This document shows, piece by piece, positions 1 to 6,902 of a DNA stretch of 6,963 bases. The position numbers were made by a program, and so were the translations under genes. How positions within the stretch are numbered: the stretch's first letter is position 1; every line of letters starts with the position of its first letter. Below the pieces are notes generated by a model. That model saw only the letters and a program-made list of their open reading frames with translations. It had not been told where the DNA came from and did not search any database. Source of the DNA: DASSBG01 sp035703755 (lineage in GTDB: Bacteria > Pseudomonadota > Gammaproteobacteria > Xanthomonadales > Rhodanobacteraceae); assembly GCA_035703755.1 (NCBI GenBank), contig DASSXP010000105.1, positions 1-6,963 of the forward strand, written 5' to 3'.

Positions 1-986
1 TGCAATCCAAGTTGCTCACGGCACTGCTGTTGTCGTTGCTGTCCTTCTCCGCGGTCGCAGGTCAGGCCGATTCCGTTGCCACGCCGACGCAGCTCCCTCC
101 CGGCGTCGTCGTTGAGCAAGGTGGCGCACAGATCAGCCTCAAGGATGTCGATGCGTTTGCCATGACCGTGCCCGACTCGGCCCGGCCCGGGACCTTCGGC
201 TCCGCGCGCAATGTTGAACGAATCCTGCGCGGGCTGGTGGCCAACCGCCAGTTGGCCGACGAAGCTCGCAAACTTCACATGCAGGATGATCCGGCGGTGG
301 CCGCACGCATGGCTGCCGCGGCGGAAAAGGTGTTGGTCGAAGCGCGCATCGAGGCCCTAACCGCGAAATACAAGGCCAGCGTGCCGGATCTGACCGAGCT
401 GGCACGCGAGCGCTACATCGCCGACCCCGCGAGTTACGCCGTTGGCCGTGTCGTCGATGTCAAGCACATCCTGATCGATACCAAGAAGCACACGGACGCG
501 GAAGCCAAAGCCTTGGCGGACAAGCTGTACGCCGAGCTCAAAGCCGATCCCGCAGCGTTCGATCAGGACGTGGCGAAGTACAGCGACGATGACAGCAAGG
601 AGCGCAACCACGGGCTGATTCCCGATGCCACCTCGGCCAAGTACGTGCCGGAGTTCGGTGCGGCGGCGAAAGATCTGAAGAAGGTGGGCGACATCTCGCC
701 ACCAACCAAAACCCAGTTTGGCTATCACTTGCTCAAGGCGGTGAAAATCGTGCCGGCGCATCAGCGCACGTTCGAAGAAGTGAAGCCGGCGCTGCTGGCG
801 AAACTCGAACAAGACTATGTGGCCAGCCATGTGCAAGACCATCTGGATGGCATCAAGAGCCGCAAGTTGGAAGCCAACATGGATCTGGTCAAGTCGCTGA
901 CCAGCCGCTACGAGCCCAAGACAAAGCCGGCTGCAGGGAGTCCTGCCAGCGACGTCAAGCCGCACGGCGTGCACTCCGCGCACTGA
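1..986 (+). CDS. Secreted parvulin-type (PpiC) peptidyl-prolyl cis-trans isomerase, 5' end cut by one base
   Basis: Predicted periplasmic foldase or chaperone that isomerises X-Pro bonds. The frame is open to the left edge, where the first bases TG would complete an ATG if the missing base is A. That gives MQSKLLTALLL..., a good signal peptide (one Lys, a Leu-rich core, likely cleavage near AVA-GQA) and about 328 residues. A TTG start at base 12 is possible but would lose the basic residue. Counted from the presumed ATG, a helical region (about 45-145) precedes the rotamase domain (about 150-250). That domain has the parvulin signatures VKHILI (His156) and FGYHLLKAV (His243). The usual GGdLG stretch is degenerate here (NHGLIP), so catalytic strength is uncertain. 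The C-terminal tail is Pro/Ala/His-rich and looks disordered. Its place at the head of a polysaccharide export operon recalls EpsD-like isomerases of exopolysaccharide loci. The family call is firm; the client is unknown. Confidence 0.85.
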   Translation, partial: QSKLLTALLLSLLSFSAVAGQADSVATPTQLPPGVVVEQGGAQISLKDVDAFAMTVPDSARPGTFGSARNVERILRGLVANRQLADEARKLHMQDDPAVAARMAAAAEKVLVEARIEALTAKYKASVPDLTELARERYIADPASYAVGRVVDVKHILIDTKKHTDAEAKALADKLYAELKADPAAFDQDVAKYSDDDSKERNHGLIPDATSAKYVPEFGAAAKDLKKVGDISPPTKTQFGYHLLKAVKIVPAHQRTFEEVKPALLAKLEQDYVASHVQDHLDGIKSRKLEANMDLVKSLTSRYEPKTKPAAGSPASDVKPHGVHSAH

Positions 987-1006
987 GCAGAACGGCAAGT
1001 CGAGGC

Positions 1007-1012
1007 AGGGGA
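1007..1012 (+). promoter_or_regulatory. Ribosome binding site of the ABC-2 permease gene
   Basis: AGGGGA lies 8 bases before the ATG at 1021, within the 34-base gap after the parvulin stop. It supports the chosen start. I see no convincing promoter or terminator in this gap, so the permease is probably read on the same transcript as the isomerase gene. Confidence 0.6.
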
Positions 1013-1020
1013 AATCTTCG

Positions 1021-1860
1021 ATGTCAGACAGTGCCGCCACCCGGTCGGAGTCGATCACCGCCAAGGTGGCAGGCCGCAAGGACGGGCGAATTGCCCACTG
1101 GCGCCTGTTTCGCCACTTTCTTGCGCGCGAGCTCAAGAACCGTTTTCTGGGCAGTTTCAGCGGCGGGTTGTGGGCGCTGATCCAGCCGCTGGTGCAACTG
1201 GCGATCTACGCCTTCGTGTTCGTGCACATTTTCAAGGCGCGTTTGCCGGGGGCGGATGCGCCTGGTTACGTGCCGTTTCTGATGGTGGCCTTGTGGCCGT
1301 GGACGGCGTTCTCTGAAGGGGTGCTGCGGGCCACCACGGCGATCGTGGAGAATGCGGGACTGATCGGCAAGGTGGCCTTGCCACGCGAGATCCCGGTGCT
1401 GGCGGCGGTCACGGCCAGCTTCGTTCTGCATGGCGCGGGCTTTGTTGCCATCGTGCTGGTGATGCCAATATTTGGCTACACCCTGCACCTTGGCTGGCTG
1501 CCGTTGGCAGTGGCAGTGATGGCAGTCCTGTGGGTATTGGCGGTGGGCTGCGCACTGCTTTGCGCCGCTGTGCAGGTGTTTGTGCGTGATCTTGTGCAGG
1601 TGATGACACAACTTCTAACCCTGGCCATGTTCGCGGCGCCCATCTTTTATGCCCGCGCGATGATGCCCGCGCGCTATCAGGGCCTGATCGACCTGCACCC
1701 GTACACCTGGTATGCCGAATCCCTGCGACAGATGCTGTTGCACGGCCAGCCTCCCGCGTGGCTGCCGGCCGGCATTGCGCTGCTGTGCGCGGTGCTGGTG
1801 TTCGCCGTGGGCTGGTGGGTGTTCAAACGGCTGGATGCGCACTTTGAGGATTTCCTGTGA
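1021..1860 (+). CDS. wzm: Wzm-like ABC-2 permease for O-antigen/polysaccharide export
   Basis: Inner-membrane half of an ABC exporter that moves lipid-linked polysaccharide from the cytoplasm to the periplasmic face. At 279 residues it has the usual length for Wzm/RfbA/KpsM-type permeases. A cytoplasmic, amphipathic N-terminus (about 20-46, including HFLARELKNRFLGS) leads into about six hydrophobic segments: roughly 50-71, 84-100, 124-150, 159-186, 192-210 and 248-268. Family-typical features are GGLWALIQPL at the first membrane segment, NAGLIGKVALPREIPVL (111-127) in the coupling loop after the second, and FVRDLVQV (187-194). The last codons overlap the start of the ATPase gene by four bases (GTGA), as expected for subunits made in equal amounts. 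The ATG has a clear ribosome binding site. The family is very likely; O antigen versus another surface glycan cannot be decided from this gene. Confidence 0.92.
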   Translation: MSDSAATRSESITAKVAGRKDGRIAHWRLFRHFLARELKNRFLGSFSGGLWALIQPLVQLAIYAFVFVHIFKARLPGADAPGYVPFLMVALWPWTAFSEGVLRATTAIVENAGLIGKVALPREIPVLAAVTASFVLHGAGFVAIVLVMPIFGYTLHLGWLPLAVAVMAVLWVLAVGCALLCAAVQVFVRDLVQVMTQLLTLAMFAAPIFYARAMMPARYQGLIDLHPYTWYAESLRQMLLHGQPPAWLPAGIALLCAVLVFAVGWWVFKRLDAHFEDFL

Positions 1861-3041
1861 CAGTGCCCGACGTGCTGGTGCAAGCGCGCGGGCTGGGCAA
1901 GTCCTATCCGCGCGTGTCCCGTCGTTCGGATCGCCTGCGCGCACTGGGTTCGCTGCTGCTCGGACGTCAGCGGGTGGAGAGCGTGCCGGTGCTGTCCGGT
2001 GTTGATCTCGAGGTGCGTCGTGGCGAATCGGTGGGCTTGATCGGCGAGAACGGGGCCGGCAAATCGACGTTGCTGAAACTGATCTCCGGCGTGTTGACGC
2101 CCAGTCACGGCACGCTCGCGGTGCACGGTCGCATCGGCGCCCTGCTCGAACTCGGTGCCGGCTTTCATCTGGAATACACGGGGCGTGAAAACGTCGCCAT
2201 GGCGGCGGCGCTGTACGGCTTGAGCGCCGGCGAGATTCGCGCCCGTCAGGACGACATTCTCGCATTCGCCGATATCGGTCGTTACATCGACGAGCCGGTC
2301 AAGCATTATTCCTCCGGCATGGTGGTCCGGCTCGGCTTTGCCATCGTCGCCGCCATCCGCCCCGATCTGCTGATCACCGATGAGGTGCTGGCGGTCGGTG
2401 ATGAGGCATTCCAGAAGAAATGCATCCAGTGGATCGAGGAGTACCTCGATACCGGTGGCACCTTGTTGCTGGTGTCGCACAGCATGTACCACATCCAGAA
2501 GCTGTGTCGACACGCCTGCTGGCTGCGCGATGGCCGCATCGAGGCGCAGGGCGACGTTTTCGATGTCACCCAGGCCTACCTCGCCTACAGTGAGCACAAG
2601 CAGGGACGCGCGCTGGCGGCAGGGCGGCAACGGCATGGCGAGTTTCTGGTCGAGAATCTGCGTCTCAACGGCGTCGATGGCGAATCCGTGCCGTTGGCGG
2701 TGGATGTTGACAGCGACCTCGTGGTCGAAGCGGAAGTCCATTCGCGTGACGGCCGTGTGCCGCACGCCATGGTTGGTATTGCCCGCGGCGATGGCAGCGG
2801 CATCTACGGCGTGGCTTCCGACATGGAGACGGTGCAGCTGACCCAGTTGGCGGCGGGTCGCTACCGGGTGGCGGTCAAGTTCACTCGCTTGCCCTTGCTG
2901 CCGGCGCAGTACGTTGTGCGCGTGCACGCGCTGGATCCGGAAGGCCTGCGGGTGTTTGATACCTGCGAAAACCTCCTGACCGTGCGCGGCAACACGCGCG
3001 AAGCCGGTTCGGTACGCCTGGAGCACACATGGCTGAGCTGA
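1857..3041 (+). CDS. wzt: Wzt-like ABC transporter ATPase with C-terminal polysaccharide-binding domain
   Basis: ATP-hydrolysing subunit that powers export through the Wzm-like permease and probably selects the finished chain. The nucleotide-binding domain (about 5-245) shows Walker A GENGAGKST (63-71), signature YSSGM (151-155), Walker B LLITDE (171-176, catalytic Glu176), the D-loop region AVGDE and switch His208 in VSHS. The Q-loop region reads LLELGAGF (96-103), then TGREN, without the canonical Gln; this pattern is typical of polysaccharide and teichoic acid exporters. Residues from about 258 to 394 form a second domain ending RLEHTW, rich in beta-strand pattern and matching the Wzt C-terminal immunoglobulin-like fold. 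In E. coli O9a-type systems that domain binds the modified non-reducing end of the chain. The GTG start at 1857 overlaps the permease stop, with GAGGA at 1846-1850 placed 6 bases upstream. The gene overlaps the next one by 13 bases. Confidence 0.93.
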   Translation: MTVPDVLVQARGLGKSYPRVSRRSDRLRALGSLLLGRQRVESVPVLSGVDLEVRRGESVGLIGENGAGKSTLLKLISGVLTPSHGTLAVHGRIGALLELGAGFHLEYTGRENVAMAAALYGLSAGEIRARQDDILAFADIGRYIDEPVKHYSSGMVVRLGFAIVAAIRPDLLITDEVLAVGDEAFQKKCIQWIEEYLDTGGTLLLVSHSMYHIQKLCRHACWLRDGRIEAQGDVFDVTQAYLAYSEHKQGRALAAGRQRHGEFLVENLRLNGVDGESVPLAVDVDSDLVVEAEVHSRDGRVPHAMVGIARGDGSGIYGVASDMETVQLTQLAAGRYRVAVKFTRLPLLPAQYVVRVHALDPEGLRVFDTCENLLTVRGNTREAGSVRLEHTWLS

Positions 3042-3913
3042 GCAAACCATCCGTCGCAATGGACTTCACTGGCGAACGTTTCACACCCGAGTGCGTGCGC
3101 GAAATCTGGTACGAGCATTGGCATCGCTATGCGTTCGCGCGCGCGCTGGCGGCAGGCAAGCGGGTGCTGGATGCGGCCTGCGGCGAGGGCTACGGCAGCG
3201 CCCTTTTGGCCGAGGTGGCCGCGGAGGTCACCGGGGTCGATATCTCCGCCGACGCCATAACCCACGCCACGGCCCGTTACGGCAGCGCGCGCGGGCTGAG
3301 CTTCCGGCAAGGCGATGCCACCGCCCTGGATGAGCTGCCAAGCGCATCCTTCGACCTCATCACCAGTTTTGAAACGCTGGAGCATCTTTCTGCACAGGAT
3401 GCCATGCTGGCCGGCTTCGCCCGTCTGCTGGCGCCGGGTGGCGTGCTGCTGGTGTCCTCGCCCGACAAAGCCGAGTACAGCGACAAGCGTGGTTTCGACA
3501 ACGCGTTTCATGTCCGCGAGTTGTATCGTGATGAGTTCGATGCGCTGCTGTCGCGGCACTTCCGCCAGCATCGGCTGTACGGCCAGAAACTGCTGTTCCA
3601 GTCCGTGCTGTGGGAGCTGGAAAGTGCCGGTCATGGCGTCGCCGCGACCACGGAAGCCGACGGTCGGTTGTGTGATGGTCTGGCTTATCCGCCGCTCTAC
3701 TTCATCGCCGTGTGCGGCCAGGACGCTTTGCCCGCGCTGCCGGGGGTCCATCTCTTCGGCGATGCCGGCGAAGCGGTCTACAGCCACTATAATGGCGAAG
3801 TGCGCAAAAACATGGCGGCCGGCGCCCGCATTGCGGAGCTCGAACAGCGCATCCACGAACTTGAGAGTCGATCGTCCGCGCCCGGACCTTGGTGGCGCCG
3901 GCTGTTCGGCTGA
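3029..3913 (+). CDS. Class I SAM-dependent methyltransferase with C-terminal coiled coil, possible chain-modifying enzyme
   Basis: Predicted cytoplasmic S-adenosylmethionine-dependent methyltransferase, 294 residues. The N-terminal motif DFTGERFTPE (12-21) is typical of methyltransferases in surface polysaccharide loci. The Rossmann core shows motif I VLDAACGEGYGS (46-57), acidic Asp71 in GVDIS at the end of strand 2, GDA (95-97) and FDLITSFETLEHL (108-120), then LLAPGGVLLVSSP (133-145). Residues about 258-282 (IAELEQRIHELES) look like a short coiled coil that could oligomerise or dock the enzyme. The ATG at 3029 is preceded by GGAG 5 bases upstream; an internal ATG at 3059 (MDFTGERF) is the alternative start. 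Its position directly after a two-domain Wzt suggests methylation of the glycan, perhaps a terminal cap, by analogy with the methyltransferase part of WbdD. The substrate is inferred, and no kinase domain is present. Confidence 0.85.
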   Translation: MAELSKPSVAMDFTGERFTPECVREIWYEHWHRYAFARALAAGKRVLDAACGEGYGSALLAEVAAEVTGVDISADAITHATARYGSARGLSFRQGDATALDELPSASFDLITSFETLEHLSAQDAMLAGFARLLAPGGVLLVSSPDKAEYSDKRGFDNAFHVRELYRDEFDALLSRHFRQHRLYGQKLLFQSVLWELESAGHGVAATTEADGRLCDGLAYPPLYFIAVCGQDALPALPGVHLFGDAGEAVYSHYNGEVRKNMAAGARIAELEQRIHELESRSSAPGPWWRRLFG

Positions 3914-3928
3914 GCCACTGCCGCAGAC

Positions 3929-3932
3929 GGAG
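3929..3932 (+). promoter_or_regulatory. Ribosome binding site that decides a TTG start
   Basis: GGAG lies 7 bases before the TTG at 3940, just after the methyltransferase stop at 3913. It favours TTG 3940 over the TTG at 3889, which lies inside the methyltransferase gene. A second candidate, GAGG at 4006-4009 before ATG 4015, would give a protein 25 residues shorter. I prefer 3940 because the extra N-terminal residues look like ordinary protein sequence. Confidence 0.5.
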
Positions 3933-3939
3933 CGGAATC

Positions 3940-5787
3940 TTGGAACACCAATTCAACCTCGGCTCGGCGATCCAGCCGGCACCATTCATTCCGAAAAACG
4001 ATCCCGAGGCGCCGATGCTGGCGTCGATCGAAGGCGTGGCCGCGCGGCTGTCCGACGAGGAAGTGATCTTCCAGCCGCGCGGCAGTACCGACTCGCAAGT
4101 GATGACGATGCAGGTGCTGGAGCTCATGGACCAGAGTCGGCCGTTTCAAAGCGTGGACGTGCATGTCGCCCAGGCGCTGCGCAAGGTGCCGGGCCTGCGC
4201 TCGGCCGATGCCGCGCGGCAGGCGCTGGCGACACTGGCGCGGGTTGGCCTGTTGCAAAGCGACGCCGACTGGCTTGCCGCGTTGACGGCGCCGGCCGCCG
4301 CGACCGCGCCGGAGGTGCCGTTCGCCGGCCTCGCTATCCGTGCCTGTGATCGGCCGCAACAGGTCGAGCGGCTGCTGGCCTCGCTGGCGGACTACGAAGC
4401 GCGCTTTGCTGCCCGGCGTCCGCTGTGGCTGCTCGACGATTCCCGTGACGCGGCGGCCGCGGCCGGCAACCGGCGTTTGCTGGGCGACTACGCGCGCAGC
4501 ACCGGCGCACCCACGACCTACCTGTCCCCGGCTGCCGGCGCTGCCGTCGCCAAGTGGCTGCGCAAAGCGCTGCCGCAATTCGCTGCCGCCGCCGACGCCC
4601 TGTTGACGCAGCAGCCCGGCAGCGGCGGTGGCCGCAACTGGAACCTGTTGCTGCTGCTGACTGCGGGCCGGCGGCTGATCATGCTGGATGAGGATTTCGT
4701 GTTCCCCTTGCGGCGCCATCCGGATGCGCAAGACGGCATCGATCCTGCGGGCGTCGATCAATCCACCGTGCGCTTCTACGACAGTCTCGACGCCGCGCTG
4801 GCGGCGGGCACGGCGCTCGATGCCGACCCGATCGAGCAGCACCTCGCCTGGCTGGGTGCCTCGATGGCGGGTGTGGCGGCCACCGGCTTGACCCTGAATC
4901 GACAGGACCTGCGCGGCCTGCCGCTGGCCGATCTCGCCCATCTCACGCCGGCCGTGCGCGTACTCACCACCCACATCGGCACACGCGGCGCCTCCGGCAG
5001 CAGCGACAACAGTTTCCTGTTTGAACTCGACCCGGACGCGCGCGATGCGTTCTGGCGCGACCGCGACAGCTATCTCCACAATCTGGATGCCCACAGTATC
5101 TGGTTCGGACACCGCCGCGCGCGCATTGCACCGCAGGGCTTTTTCTCGCCATTCGGGCTCGACAACAGCGTGCTGACGCCGTGCACCACTACCGCTGGGC
5201 GCAATGAAGACGCCGTGTTCGGCACCTTGCTGCGCTTCTGTCATCCCGATGGCGTGACGTTGCACATGCCGCAGGCGATCGGCCATATGCAGGAAGGCGC
5301 GCGGCAACGCACGGCGACGAACGGCACGGCCCGCGCACCCGGTTTCAACCGCTTTTTGTACGAGCAACTGCAAAACGCCGATCCGGCCGTGCGCGCCGCC
5401 GATCCCGCGGTGCGCATGCGCTTCGCCGGCGCGATTCTGGAAAACCTCGCGGCCTCCAGCGATCAGGCGCTGGCCACGCATCTGCGCGAATACCGCAACT
5501 ACACCCACGCCAACCTGATCGAACGCCTGCAGCAACAACTGGTTGGCAACCCCGGGGCGCCGGTGTACTGGCAGGCCGATCTGCGCGCACTGATCGAACG
5601 CAATGCCCGGGCGATGATCGCCAAAACGGCGCCGCGGCTGGATGGCTGGCCGGAAGGCATCGACGATGCGGCCTGCGCTGGCCTGCTGCGCGGACAGCTG
5701 CAAGCCGTGGCAACGGCGCTCGAAGCATGGCCGGCGCTGTGGCAGTACGCGCGCGATCATGCCGACGAACTGCGCAAGGTACTGTGA
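3940..5787 (+). CDS. Atypical GT-A glycosyltransferase-like protein with N-terminal helical/winged-helix-like domain
   Basis: I do not recognise a named family. From TTG 3940 the product has 615 residues. Residues about 26-112 form a compact helical unit with the pattern VLELMDQSRPF...VAQAL...ALATLARVGLL, resembling PqqD-like or winged-helix modules. An Ala/Pro-rich linker (113-127) follows. A GT-A-like core then begins with FAGLAIRACDRPQQVERLLASL (128-149), WLLDDS (163-168) and MLDEDF (248-253), which resembles a DxD metal/nucleotide-sugar site. Later come GRNEDAVFG (420-428), like the acidic ED motif of GT2 enzymes, and HMPQAIGHMQ (442-451). The C-terminal 120 or so residues are mainly helical. 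There is no signal peptide or clear membrane segment, so it is probably cytoplasmic. It lies 26 bases after the methyltransferase and overlaps the next glycosyltransferase by GTGA. A role in chain assembly is inferred from motifs and context. Confidence 0.7.
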   Translation: MEHQFNLGSAIQPAPFIPKNDPEAPMLASIEGVAARLSDEEVIFQPRGSTDSQVMTMQVLELMDQSRPFQSVDVHVAQALRKVPGLRSADAARQALATLARVGLLQSDADWLAALTAPAAATAPEVPFAGLAIRACDRPQQVERLLASLADYEARFAARRPLWLLDDSRDAAAAAGNRRLLGDYARSTGAPTTYLSPAAGAAVAKWLRKALPQFAAAADALLTQQPGSGGGRNWNLLLLLTAGRRLIMLDEDFVFPLRRHPDAQDGIDPAGVDQSTVRFYDSLDAALAAGTALDADPIEQHLAWLGASMAGVAATGLTLNRQDLRGLPLADLAHLTPAVRVLTTHIGTRGASGSSDNSFLFELDPDARDAFWRDRDSYLHNLDAHSIWFGHRRARIAPQGFFSPFGLDNSVLTPCTTTAGRNEDAVFGTLLRFCHPDGVTLHMPQAIGHMQEGARQRTATNGTARAPGFNRFLYEQLQNADPAVRAADPAVRMRFAGAILENLAASSDQALATHLREYRNYTHANLIERLQQQLVGNPGAPVYWQADLRALIERNARAMIAKTAPRLDGWPEGIDDAACAGLLRGQLQAVATALEAWPALWQYARDHADELRKVL

Positions 5788-6692
5788 CCGACGCCGTGAC
5801 CACCGGCGTTGTCACGGCGCTGGTGGTGGCGGCCGACAGCGGCCCGTTGCTGCAAGACTGCGTGCGCGACTTGCTGGCCTGTCCGCAAATCGCCGCGGTG
5901 CGGCTGGCAGACAACGCCTCGCGCGATGGTGTGCCGCAACGCGTGCAGGCCGACTGCGCCGCTGAATCACGCTTTGCTCTCGTCAACAACCAACGCAACC
6001 TGGGTTTCGGTGCGGCCGTCAATCGTCTGGCTGCGGGGGCAACGACGCCGTGGCTGGCCATCGTCAACCCCGATTGTCGATTGCAGCCGGCGGCGCTCGA
6101 TGCCTTGCTCGCCATTGGCACCGGGCAGCCCGATGTGGGCCTGATCGGGGCGTTGATCGTCGATGAGGCGGGGCGAATCGAACCCGCGTCGCGCCGCCGC
6201 GACCCGTTGCTGTCGCGGCTGTTGGTCACGCTGGGCCTGCGGCGCGGTGACGCCATCAACATGGATGCGCCAGAAAGCGCCGATGCGGCATGCGGTGAAA
6301 CGGTGGAGGCGGTTTCCGGCGCGCTGATGCTGGTGCGACGCGACGTGTTCGAGCAATTGGGTGGCTTCGATGAAGGCTATTTTCTGCACTTCGAAGACCT
6401 TGATCTGTGCCGACGAACGCGTGATGCGGGGCATCGGGTCGTGCTGGCAAGCCAGATCCGTGTGGTCCACGTCAAGGGCAGCTCCAGTCGCCACCGCCCC
6501 GTCTTTGTCGCCTGGCACAAGCACCGCGGCCTGTGGCGCTGGCTGCGTACGTTTGATCCGGCGTTGCGCAATCCCTTGCTCGCGGCCGTCGTGTGGTGCG
6601 GTATCTGGGTCCACTTCCTCGTTCTGTTGCCGCGCCATCTGTTGCAACGCGCCGCGGCATTGACCCGCCCGCGACGTCAACCCCGCGCTTGA
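5784..6692 (+). CDS. GT2 family glycosyltransferase (rhamnosyltransferase-like)
   Basis: Predicted inverting GT-A glycosyltransferase that adds a sugar from a nucleotide donor to the growing glycan at the cytoplasmic face. From GTG 5784 the product has 302 residues, usual for WbbL/RfbN-like enzymes. Visible motifs in order are LADNASRDG (41-49, Asp43), NLGFGAAVNR (72-81), IVNPDCRL (93-100, with NPD in the DxD position), VSGALMLVRRDVFEQLGGFDEGYF (177-200) and HFEDLDLCRR (202-211), then VVHVKGSSS (227-235). This order is characteristic of the rhamnosyltransferase-like branch of GT2. A hydrophobic stretch at about 264-283 could anchor it to the membrane. The GTG overlaps the previous stop as GTGA with AAGG at 5776-5779; a longer ATG start at 5727 would place 19 residues inside the preceding gene and is less likely. 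Donor and linkage cannot be read from the sequence. Confidence 0.88.
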   Translation: MTDAVTTGVVTALVVAADSGPLLQDCVRDLLACPQIAAVRLADNASRDGVPQRVQADCAAESRFALVNNQRNLGFGAAVNRLAAGATTPWLAIVNPDCRLQPAALDALLAIGTGQPDVGLIGALIVDEAGRIEPASRRRDPLLSRLLVTLGLRRGDAINMDAPESADAACGETVEAVSGALMLVRRDVFEQLGGFDEGYFLHFEDLDLCRRTRDAGHRVVLASQIRVVHVKGSSSRHRPVFVAWHKHRGLWRWLRTFDPALRNPLLAAVVWCGIWVHFLVLLPRHLLQRAAALTRPRRQPRA

Positions 6693-6743
6693 CGCCGCGC
6701 AAGTGCCGTGTGGTCTTGGTTGCATTGCTTTCCGCCCCGATCT

Positions 6744-6758
6744 GAACGGATCCCGTTC
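6744..6758. other. Short GC-rich hairpin downstream of the operon
   Basis: GAACGG and CCGTTC form a perfect 6-base inverted repeat around a 3-base loop (ATC), 51 bases after the last stop codon. No T-run follows on either strand, so it does not qualify as a standard intrinsic terminator. It could still stabilise the 3' end of the transcript. The rest of 6693-6823 holds no gene or RNA that I can support. Confidence 0.3.
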
Positions 6759-6815
6759 CCGGCCTCCAGCTCCCGTCATCCCACGCAAGCGCGCGCAGCG
6801 ATTGCCATTGCCGCG

Positions 6816-6823
6816 GTAGGAGC
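6816..6823 (+). repeat. Putative 8-base IS66 target site, part of a REP-like motif
   Basis: GTAGGAGC sits immediately before the inferred IS66 terminus. IS66-family elements duplicate 8 bases of target on insertion, so this should be the left copy of the target duplication. The same bases resemble the start of the GTAGGAGCG-type repeats scattered between genes in Xanthomonadaceae and Pseudomonas. The right-hand copy would lie beyond the window, so this remains unconfirmed. Confidence 0.4.
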
Positions 6824-6843
6824 GTAAGCGTCCGGTCAACCCA
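6824..6843 (+). repeat. Putative left terminal inverted repeat of an IS66-family element
   Basis: The stretch starts GTAAGCGTCCGG. IS66-family terminal inverted repeats characteristically begin with GTAA, often GTAAGCG. It lies 79 bases before a TnpA-like start codon, a sensible distance for this family. The extent of 20 bases is a guess because the matching right end is not in the window. Confidence 0.5.
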
Positions 6844-6902
6844 TCTTCCATCGGTTTCGCCGAGCCGCTGCAATAGCCGCTGTTTCTGCGGAGGTGATGG
6901 CG

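Noticed and set aside
357..1136. A 259-codon minus-strand frame spanning the parvulin gene and the gap before wzm.
   Set aside because: It covers parts of two well-supported genes and the intergenic gap, and shows no domain pattern.
1677..3059. A 460-codon open frame on the minus strand opposite wzt.
   Set aside because: The plus strand encodes an unmistakable ABC ATPase. The antisense translation is His/Gln/Arg-rich and low in motif content, a shadow frame.
3788..3793. A perfect TATAAT inside the methyltransferase gene, a possible internal promoter for the genes downstream.
   Set aside because: The -35 position about 17 bases upstream reads CCGGCG, with no extended -10, and it lies within coding sequence. 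It is probably chance, though a start-site map could revive it.
3315..4349. A 344-codon plus-strand frame across the methyltransferase/glycosyltransferase junction.
   Set aside because: It runs out of frame with both genes, and its translation is Arg/Cys/Ser-rich without motifs. The true frames have conserved motifs and good start sites.
3787..5760. A 657-codon open frame on the minus strand, opposite the glycosyltransferase-like gene.
   Set aside because: Long antisense frames are common in GC-rich coding DNA. Its translation is Arg/Gln/Gly-rich with no recognisable motif, and the plus-strand product has clear glycosyltransferase motifs.
6744..6758. Intrinsic terminator for the operon.
   Set aside because: The inverted repeat is real, but only 6 base pairs long and not followed by a T-run on either strand, so it is listed only as a hairpin.
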